Assembly: GCA_019925795.1 (NCBI GenBank)
Contig: CM034313.1
Span: 83,111,663 to 83,175,662 of the forward strand
Reading direction: 5' to 3'
Origin: Dendrobium chrysotoxum
Lineage: Eukaryota; Streptophyta; Magnoliopsida; Asparagales; Orchidaceae
DNA: 64,000 nt
Each line of letters starts with the position of its first letter. The first letter of the stretch is position 1. The translations under genes and the position numbers were made by a program. Shown piece after piece: positions 55,601-64,000 of this stretch. Under the pieces are notes generated by a model. That model was given only the letters and a program-made list of their open reading frames with translations. It searched no databases and was not told the origin of the DNA.

Positions 55601-58526
55601 AACAGTATCTCACCTTCTTGAAATAAGCCTATCATCATACAAGCATTTCTTTTACAAACCATGATGAGTGCAATGGTCAAGGAAAACTACAAATTGAATC
55701 AAATATATCAAGCAAGGTAGCCTAAAAAATTCAGGTAAAAATAACTTACAAAAAGTTCACGTAAAAGTCACTAGTCAATGATTGAGTGAATTGACAAAGA
55801 CATAACTTGAGGTTTCTCTACATTGGTAACCTAAGCACATGTAGTGAATGGATGCAGAATACATGAACCTAAATGAAGAACTGCAATGGGATACCTAACA
55901 AGGAAGCAAATGCCAGGTATTGCATTCTTTGAACGTGAACAGGTATTTCTTTTGCGATGTCATGATGGATAATGGGAAAAAATGGTGGCCAATTCTTCTC
56001 TTCAAGTACTACTCCAGCTGCACGCAATAACAGTTATCCGGTTATAATATAAATAAAGATTACTGTTTAGCAGCTTTTAATTTACTAGCATGAACCACAA
56101 ATTTTAAGAATTCACTAATAAATTACCCCGAGCCGCAGCATCTTCCTTTCGTTTTACTTCCTGTTCAATCACAAGAGAAAGGAACATCAACATGAATTTC
56201 ACAATGGAACACTAAAATTGATAATCAGGTGCGTTGGTATTCAAACTATGCAAAAGCATGAAGTGAAGTGGGCGTACAGAACATAAGTTTGTTCTTATTT
56301 CAGACAAAATAACAAACAAAACATCAAAAGACAGCCTTTTCAACATGCATCTACCTTTCCGTTAAATGGAACCCCTAACAGGACAAAAAGATGGTAAAAA
56401 TTTAAGTGTTATATGGTTAAATGTTATTGGCATCCATTCAGATAGCATAATCACCTACATGCCACAGAACATGAAGACTAGATAATTCAGAATTTGATGA
56501 AGCAGCAGCGACTTGGATGCACTTGCTGTGAAGTTTTTGTTTATATTCATTGGAAATTCAACATGATTGAATTTTTGCAATTCAAACAGATTTTATATGT
56601 TTCCAACTAAAAGGGATGTGACTAATCAATATTCTTAGAAAAATAGAGCAAAACAGATAAACCTAACGAACTTGCAACAAACCCACCAAGCTTTAAAAAA
56701 ATGGTTCTTTAAGCTGTTTGACTAGAAGATTAATAGATTTATATATGATGAAACACCACAGCAGGTCATCAATAGAGGTATCACAGCAGATTACCAGAGG
56801 ATTGGAAATTCTTTTCTTTCACTAAAGCTTTGAACCAGCAAACGAAGGGAAACAGCGCTGGGTCCCCCTTTCATTCAAGAGTAGCTTATTCAGACAGATA
56901 TCCAAAAAAATAGGGATTGATAGCGCCGTTATAGGCTAAGAAAGGAGTCGTCGTCTAGCTTAGTTTACATGCTTGCCAACAGACTTGCTTGACCGGCCTC
57001 TTGTCTACTGAAGATATGGGACGAGCTAATAAGCTATACTGAAGTAAACCTTAATAGCATCACTATAGTTTTGTAGCACATGTGTGCAATGATAGGCACC
57101 ATAGCAAATTAAATTTTGAACTAAAAATAGGCGTAGGAGTATAAATGGAATGGAATTGACTAATCAGATACCAGCTGAGATATAAATTCATATATGGATA
57201 TCCTATGTGAAAATCAAGGGTATTCAATATTTTTTTGAGGAATTAAAGTTAAATTGGAAGCCTGCATTGCTAAGGTCTAATTAACTGAAACAAAAATTGC
57301 ATTTCATAATGAACAAATTCAAAACCTATGGTTGGCAGATCCTTTCCAGAATGCATTAAGCCAAGAAATATCAAGGAAATAGGCGTATCCTCATTGCACA
57401 ACGCCTCAGAACATGTTTCAATGGCTACAACTAGTTCCATCAATTCCGAGAGATGCATGGACGTCAAAGTTTTTGCATGAGTAATGAGCATATAAGTAAG
57501 TCTTTATCGCATGAACTTAAAAGGGAATGTAACACTAGATTAGTAATGATCAGCATTTCCTTTTCTAATTATCGCTTAGCAAAAGTTTTAAAAGTTGTTG
57601 CATCATTGTGTAATATTAGGGTATAGAAATCTTTCGTGCCAAACATTTGCTGCATTTGATCGCAGCACACTAAAGCATGAAAACAATCATTACAAATAAT
57701 TAAGGCAATCATTTCAAATTCCTTCAAGTTCATCATGATTTACAAGTTGAATCTAGTTAAATCAAGTTAGATGCTATGGCAACAATTCCAGCATACAAGG
57801 ATGACGTGGAAGTAGTAGTCCAATACTGGAAAGTAGAAATAGGAACAAACCTCAGAAAATGGTGTACAGCATGACAAATAACATATGATGAGCATAAAAA
57901 CTTCCAAGAAGCTGTTACCTGTTCCCTCCTCCTCAAGTCTGCTTCCTTGGCTTGAAGTTCTTTCTCTTTCTTTCTTAAATCCTACATTAATACAAGCACG
58001 GGTAAGTATATATATTTCTTCCTAACCCTTACAAGGGTTGCTTTTTTTATCTTCATTATTGCTTCTTTTTTCATAAGTTTATATTCTTGAGATTTGAACA
58101 ATGATTGACGAAGTGTACATTAGAGGTGTTTAGTCATACAAGCTGAGGTGTTCAGCCATACAAGCTGGGGTGTTTCATGGACTTAGGGATCGTTTATTAA
58201 TTCTTAGTCTCCAAGGTGTATTGAGAAATAAGTTTTATAAGGAGGACTCTTGTTTGTGGATTTAGTTGTCAGTGGACCATGTCAAAGCATCCTCATGACA
58301 AATGATCTTGACTACATATCTTCAAGGATCCTGATTTTAAAAACACAGAAGAAAAACAAGTTTTCATTTAACTTGTTATTGGAGACCTTGTATAATTAGA
58401 ATCACTCCTTACCTTAGTCGAATCAAGGGGTATATCAACTGTTGCACCGCGATCATTGAAAAAACCAGCCGATTCTGGGGTAAGAGATGGCCTAGAATTA
58501 GATGTAGGGGGAAAAGTACTTCCATT
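49636..58526 (-). CDS. Secretory carrier-associated membrane protein (SCAMP), exons 2 to last
   Basis: SCAMPs are four-span proteins of the plasma membrane, trans-Golgi network and endosomes, working in membrane trafficking. Eleven exons with GT-AG borders join in frame, read from the right: 58413-58526, 57919-57981, 56127-56160, 55895-56017, 54855-54917, 54690-54783, 54123-54168, 53950-54017, 51600-51648, 50424-50489, 49636-49722 (stop TAA 49636-49638). Together they encode 268 residues. Order: GATVDIPLDSTK; coiled coil KKEKELQAKEADLRRREQEV; KNWPPFFPIIHHDI; TM1 LAFASLLGLTACLFWNFIAV; TM2 IWLLAIIYFISGVPGAYVLW with the conserved WYRPLY loop; TM3 FGWFFLFYMLHIVFCIFSAV; TM4 IFYFIGFGFFCIESLLSVWV; tail YMYFRGTGKAAQMKREAARG. 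The N-terminal ~20-30 residues with NPF motifs are not found, so exon 1 is probably past 64000. No coding damage; likely functional. Confidence 0.95.
49985..50272 (+). mobile_element. RTE LINE 3' fragment in SCAMP last intron
   Basis: + strand sequence decodes to the RTE tail (FGHIKWQPSDDPVM, RPKKTWLKKIRNDL) and ends ...GTAGCCGACCCCGCGTAGTGG, GGCTTGTTATTGTTGT, the family's 3' terminus. It is 5'-truncated. It lies in the intron between SCAMP exons 49636-49722 and 50424-50489, antisense to the gene. Confidence 0.88.
51046..51219. mobile_element. Tourist-like MITE copy 5 (174 bp)
   Basis: Left end GGCTTCAGCTGGGACAGC and inverted right end TGCTTGTTTTGGGGTGG are flanked by TTA at 51043-51045 and 51220-51222. 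It lies in a SCAMP intron. It is the most diverged and longest of the five. Confidence 0.6.
52437..52789 (-). mobile_element. RTE LINE 3' fragment in SCAMP intron
   Basis: Plus view starts AACAACAACATCAAACC...CCACTACGTGGGGTCG, the inverted RTE 3' end. RTE coding remnants run to about 52789. Flanks GTTAGCAAAC and GTTAGTAAAC look like an aged target duplication. An internal block (CTCTAC...CTTTCTTA...TCTACTCTCCTAAC) is duplicated in tandem. Confidence 0.85.
53255..53949. other. SCAMP intron sequence, nothing further seen
   Basis: AT-rich intron with short spurious frames. No transposon ends recognised. Confidence 0.6.
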
Positions 58527-58852
58527 CTGGAATATCAGGCAAAATGGTAAACGTATAAGATGAGAAAGAAAACGATATAACTTACAGAAAATAGAAAATT
58601 CCAACATCAAATATGGCATAAAATACATCTAAGACCAAGCAAAGCATTTTTCCTTCAGTAAACAGAGTTATAAGAATAGAGTAAACTGCATAGTGCTTGA
58701 CGAAAGAAAGAAAAAAAAACAATGAACAAAAGTACAACTCTGTGGGCATCATTTCATGGCTTCATAGCATATAACTGTCTTATATACATAAATTCAATTA
58801 TAGAAGCAATTGAATGAAAGTAAGGCTACATCTTGAAATTTGCAACAACCTA

Positions 58853-61130
58853 CAACAACAGTAACAATATCAAGTCTTTATTCCATTATGTGGTGTCGGT
58901 TACATGAATTATTTATCTACATTGTGTCCTATTAAAAGTCAAATTCTCATTTAAATCTAAAAAAAAAGATTATTTCTAATACTTTCTAATCCAATCATTT
59001 CAGGTCTACCTCTACCTTTCTTAACATGGGTCAGATCTATTATATCTACTCTCCTAACAGGTCATCGGTAGGCAGACATTTTATGTGACCAAACCATCTA
59101 AGGTGACTCTCTCTAATTTTATCCGCCACTAGAGCAACTCCAACCTTTTCATGTAGATACTTGTTTTGCATTCTATCTATAAGAGTAAAGTCACTCATTC
59201 CACCTGAGCATCCTCATCTCTGCAACACTTAACTTAATTTTATGCTTCTCTTTTAATGGCCAACATTCAGCTCCATAAAGCATTATAGGTCTCACCACCA
59301 TTTTATAGAATTTTCCCTTAGGTTTGAGGGGTACTTTTTTATCACACAATAGACCTAATGCATTCCTCAACCTCAACCATCCAACTTGAATTCTACTAAT
59401 AATATTGCCAACTATTTCACCATCACTTTTAACTATAGACCCGATATATCTAAAACGTATACTATTTTTAATAGCTTGATCACCCAAAGTCACAAACCCC
59501 CACTAGATCTATTACTACTAAAATTACACTCCATGTATTCGGTTTTAGATCTACTCAAATGAAAACCTTTAGACTCTAAGGTTGACCTCCATAATTCAAG
59601 TTTTCCTTCAACTCCCTCTCTAGGCTTATCAACAAGAAGAATATCATCAACAAAAAAGCATACACCATGGTACAGCCTCTTGCAAATATATAGTAATAAC
59701 ATCCTTGACTAAAGCAACAAGATAACGGCTTAAAGCTGATCCTTGATGTAATCCCATTGAAATAGGAAAAATACATGGTCAAACCACCTTGTATTTGAAC
59801 ACAAGTAACAACCCTTGCACACTCTTGTGCATCATCTTTATTCTTGAATTACTCTCTCACATAGTTTTAATATATGACACATTAACTTAATTCCTCTATA
59901 ATTCGCACACTCTTGTGCATCATGTTTATTATTGAATTTAGGAACCAACACTACACTCATCTAGCATCTTTTTAGTCTTCAGAATAATATTAAAAAAATT
60001 TAGTAAGCCAGAAAATTCATTCATCTCATAAGCATGTCCACACCTCTATTGAAATATCATTAGGTTCAACATCTTTTCCACACTTTATTCTCTTTACAGT
60101 CTCTCTAACTTCTGTTTATTAATATGACGATAAAAATAAATCTCTATTTTCAATTAAGGTGCTAAGCTCACTAAAGTCAATCATATTCTCATAATCTTCA
60201 TTGAAAAGCTTATCGAAATATCTCATCCATCTATGTTGAATATCCTCTTCTAATAAAAATATTTTTTGATCTTCATCCTCAATACATTTCACTTGAACTA
60301 GATCCTTACTTCTCATATCTCTTTATTTGGCTAACTTACATGTGCATCTTTCGCCCTGCTTAATATATAATATATTATATAAATCATTAAAAATTAAATT
60401 ATTTGCATCACATATTGCTTTTTCAAACTTTGAAAAACCCCTCAATATCTTTCTCAATTTTCCACGTCATAACTCCTCAATTCTTTGCATCATAAAGCTT
60501 CTTATTTTTTATCTTTTCTGGCACAATCTGATTCCACCACCAACTAGTTATACTATTTGGAGATTTTTCTTTTGATACTCCAAGCACAAACTATGCAAGT
60601 TGCAACATTTTTAATATTACTAGTTACTTTTTCCCACTTAACATTAGCTTCCTCAAGCATGGTCAAAATTTCGAGATCTTGAATCTTACTTTTAAAAATA
60701 TTTTTGTTAACATTTTTTAAATACCCCATCTAATCTTAGAACAAAATTTTATTTTATTTTTCATATTCCACCCTTTCATCTTAAAGTCCAAAACTAATAA
60801 GCAAAGTTGGGTACATAAACTTTCACTCAGAATGACTTTATAATTTTTACAATCTAAATGATCTATTTTCTTATAAAAAAATAATCAATCTGAGTTTTAT
60901 TATATATAATCTTATAAGTGATAATATGTTGCTCTCTTTTCTTAAATAAGATATTAGCAATTATAAAATTATAAGTTAGAGTAAAATCTAATATAGCCCT
61001 ACTATCTTCATTAATTATTCCAACCTCATAACCACCACTACTGTGTTTGCAACTGGAATGCACTTCATATAAGTATAAATTTCTACACTTGACAATAGGC
61101 AATGTATAAGACACAACATACAATCATTCA
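58853..61130 (-). pseudogene. RTE LINE with endonuclease and RT remnants
   Basis: Longest RTE copy in the window, minus strand. From its 5' side it has the endonuclease C-terminal part (60863-61123: INEDSRAILDFTLTYNFIIA, FKKREQHIITYK, TQIDYFFIRK), the endonuclease-RT linker (60119-60316: RSKDLVQVKCIEDEDQKIF, RWMRYFDKLFNED), the RT palm (59490-59702: HGVCFFVDDILLVDKPREGV, in place of FADD) and the thumb/tail (59191-59493: FRYIGSIVKSDGEIVG, KVPLKPKGKFYKMVVRPIML, YGAECW, LSVAEMRMLRW). The 3' end (58853) has the CAACAACAGTAACAATATCA tail. Frameshifts separate all blocks. It lies upstream of SCAMP exon 58413-58526, probably in its first intron. Confidence 0.9.
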
Positions 61131-61900
61131 TTATGATGGTTAATTCATCATAAGACATATTATGACGAAAAGTTCAAATTTAATATGCAGGCAACATGCT
61201 TTGTTTATAGGGAAACCCCAAATTTAAAAGGGTTGATTAGCAACATGCTATCCTTCAAAGTAAAATTGCCACGAAATGCAGAAATAAATTTACTTCATCA
61301 TCCGAGAGCGTGTGAATCTAAAAGTCTAAATTTTCCTGTAAAGAGCTGATTTCAAAGGAGAAGTTACAACCACTACTACACTAAAACACAAGTATATTCT
61401 TCTTGTGATCATTAAATTAATAACTTAAAATACAAACTCTTGCACCAACTTGAAATTGACCAACATAATGGTTCTATTTAACTAAATATCATCATCAATA
61501 ATAGCATTATCATTATTATTAAAGCAAACGTCCAAAATAATCCCTCAACTATCTACATGTAGCCAATTTAATACCAGAGTGTTGCATCTATCTAATCTAA
61601 TCCCTCTACTATATAAAATTGATCTCATATAGTCCCTCACGAACTAAATTGTGATCAATTTTGTATAGTTGAGTGACTAAATTGGGATCAAGTTTATATC
61701 CCAAATTCTGTCAATTTCTACCTGAGGGATATTTGGGATTATTTTTCTGTAGTCAATGGACTAAATTTGATAAATGTGATACTTTGAGACTAGATTGGCA
61801 TATATGAATAGTTGGTGGACTATTTAATGCATTTTCACTTATTATTAGCCTTATTCTCAATATTTGGGGATGAACTTTACAAATCCTCAATCGTCCTTTT
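61131..61900. other. Spacer between two RTE copies
   Basis: AT-rich with no recognisable coding. I looked here for the missing SCAMP first exon (an Asn-Pro-Phe-rich N-terminus) and did not find it. Confidence 0.5.
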
Positions 61901-63260
61901 ATCTTTTAGTGCATGCTCAAAACACCTATCTATTTTTATTATTTTTAATAAGAGGCCACTCATATCATCTATCTAACATAAATGTTACATTCCTAATTTT
62001 CTCATAGATTCATCTTAACATGTTCATTTTTGTCGTGCTAATCTTGACTATCAATGAATCCTTTTTTGCCCAACACTTCTTAATAAATTTAGCTAACACA
62101 ATTAAAACTTAATAAAATTTACTTTATGCCTCCAAGCTATCATCTTATCACAAAGTATTCCTTAGGCACTTCTCCATTAAATCCATTTTAATCACTCAAC
62201 TTTCAACCTTGAAGTTATATCTCCATAGGTATCCTAATTCTTCTATATAATAGACCCAATATACTTAAACCGATCATATTTGGATTCAATAATATTTGTA
62301 CCCCGCTAAATTTGCAAATCATATGCATAATATTTCTTCTAGTAAACCTAAATCCTTAATATTCTAAATATTTATTCAAATGTTCTTCCCTTCCCCCTTT
62401 TTTCAGCAAAAGTCCCACTGATCAAAATTATGTCATATGCAAAAGATATAGACCAAGGTATCTCACTTTGAATATCCTTTGTAAACACGCTGCAATATAA
62501 AAAGACAGACTTGATGTTGGTCATTGATGTAAACCATACATGATTGGAAATTATTTGGTTACTCCATAACTACTTACAAAACTAGTTAATGCTCCACTAT
62601 GCACATCTTTAATAACTTCAACATAACTTTGACACAACCCCTTATTCTAATACGTATTAAATCAATTCTCCAAATAATTTGATCATGTTTTCGCAAAATT
62701 AAGAAAAATCATAGGAAGATCCATTCTTTGCTCTTTACACTTAATTTTCAATGCACAAAAACCATACCCACGATAAATCTTCTTGCTATAAAACCAAATT
62801 GATTATCTAATATTGATATAATTTTTTTAAGTCTATGTTCCATTACACTCTTTCACAACGGATTGTATAACTTGAAAGTTTGATTCCCAAATAATTAAAA
62901 CAATCCCAAACATCTTATATGTGAATAATATTGCCAAAAAAATACTTCTCCACATTTGATTTTTTCTTAATCCTCAAAAGTTCAATGAAAATATTTGTTG
63001 GCCTTGTTGCTCCAATATCACTCATAACTTTTCCAATCTTAATAGATACTTATCTGGGACTAAAGTTTATCTCTTATGCATCATTTTCATAACTAGCTCC
63101 ATCTCACTCTTTTTTATCAATCCATAAAACACTTCATTATTTGGCTCATTAGCCTGTTCAAATATTTATCCCAATGACACTTACATAATAATTTCTCGAA
63201 GCAGTATTTCCATTATTGATTGATGCATTCATCTTTAACTAACACCTTAATGCATTACTC
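61900..63260 (-). pseudogene. Second, older RTE reverse transcriptase remnant
   Basis: Minus-strand reading shows scattered RTE RT pieces in shifting frames: an NYLGIKLSSYTI-type block near 62905, SYxEVIKD, W-S-x-N and FPI-x-x-GLHQ near 62520-62640, and a decayed (I)PWSISFAYDIILIS palm near 62440 where active elements have FADD. Stops are frequent. The 3' end and tail were not found. It is more diverged than the copy at 58853-61130 and is a separate insertion, because RT order restarts. Confidence 0.65.
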
Positions 63261-64000
63261 TCAATGCACCAAGCTTGATCAAAGGCTTTAGAAATTCTAT
63301 CTCTTGCCTTACAAAATTTATATGCCTTTTTTTTCCTTCATGCCTAACCTATTATGCAAAACAGCAAAACCTATAGCAGTTTCTATGAAACAAAAAAAAA
63401 AAAAAATCAAGTTTCATGGTTCCGATCATACTGCTTTAGCATTTCAACTCATTAAGAAAACACAAGCCTACACCTACGCCTTGGAAGAAATGCATGCAAG
63501 AGTTTTATTGGGCCACTATTTGAACAGCAATATCGAGATCTAAATACAGCATAAGTGAACAACATAATTCCCCTCCAATATCACAGACAGAATCTGATGC
63601 TAAACTAATAATATATAGAGCGACAGGAAATTAACCAGATGATAAAATCATAAGCATCAGAATACTTGGTAAAATAACCCTATCAGACGTAAGCTGATCT
63701 GGATCCATTCTTTACTCATATAAACATCCTTCCACTTGCAATCAAATCAAAACACAGTCTCACTCCGATTCACAGGGGAATCTTACGTCTAACTCAAGAC
63801 GACCCCGGAAACTCTACGAAACCTATGAACAAGATGAGTAAATGAAAAAAAAACATCTCATTAAGGACATATTTAATTACCTGTAACTATGATCCACAAA
63901 AAATTCAATTTACTGTCATTATTCCGTAAATAACAGAAACAAAAAGGGCCACAAAGTCCCTGATTCCGTGCCTCTACCTCTCAAATCAGTAAAACCCAAC
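63261..64000. other. Right-edge sequence, no gene recognised
   Basis: AT-rich with a 79-codon + frame (63304-63543) lacking family features. It probably belongs to the SCAMP first intron or 5' flank. No SCAMP exon 1 signature was found. Confidence 0.5.

Noticed and set aside
63776..63840. SCAMP first exon
   Set aside because: Translation on the minus strand lacks the Asn-Pro-Phe and acidic N-terminus of SCAMPs, and no splice donor fits in phase.

Overview
The window is nuclear DNA from a flowering plant. It has spliced genes with plant-type products: a SCAMP membrane-traffic protein, a PAP/inositol-phosphatase-like enzyme and an intronless pentatricopeptide-repeat protein. These sit among Ty3/Gypsy LTR retrotransposons, RTE and L1 LINE remnants, a hAT transposon and Tourist-like MITEs. 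No bacterial-type operon, CRISPR array or rRNA is present. I cannot name the species; a monocot is possible but not shown.

Layout. 1-7260: 3' end of a decayed Tat/Ogre-like LTR retrotransposon (+), with tandem hairpin repeats, a polypurine tract and a very long LTR. It sits inside an LTR of another Gypsy family (remnant 7261-8152). 10008-11881: last two exons of a HAL2/SAL1-like phosphatase gene; its 5' exons are not in the window. 12.4-14.1 kb: three MITEs and an L1 remnant. 14193-18863: a decayed, truncated chromovirus-type Gypsy element (-). 21467-37966: a nest in which a 5'-truncated RTE LINE with a perfect 20-bp target duplication was split by a 15.9-kb Tat/Ogre-like retrotransposon (-) with 3.1-kb LTRs and a CTCCA target duplication. 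38491-42977: a complete but disabled hAT transposon with a perfect 8-bp target duplication, carrying a fragment of an NLR disease-resistance gene between 46-bp direct repeats. 43.5-46.3 kb: gag remnant, primer site and full LTR of the same Gypsy family as at 7261-8152. 46551-48479: PPR gene (-). 49636-58526: eleven exons of a SCAMP gene (-) whose first exon lies beyond the window. RTE and MITE insertions occupy its introns, and two larger RTE copies lie upstream of exon 58413-58526.

The three host genes are unrelated housekeeping-type genes and show no sign of acting together. I found no new multi-gene system. The most unusual items are the NLR fragment captured inside the hAT element, the patchwork 'filler' junction of the truncated chromovirus (21 bp identical to a phosphatase exon end 3.8 kb away), the clean LINE/LTR nest, and repeat arrays with dyad symmetry inside the Tat-type elements.
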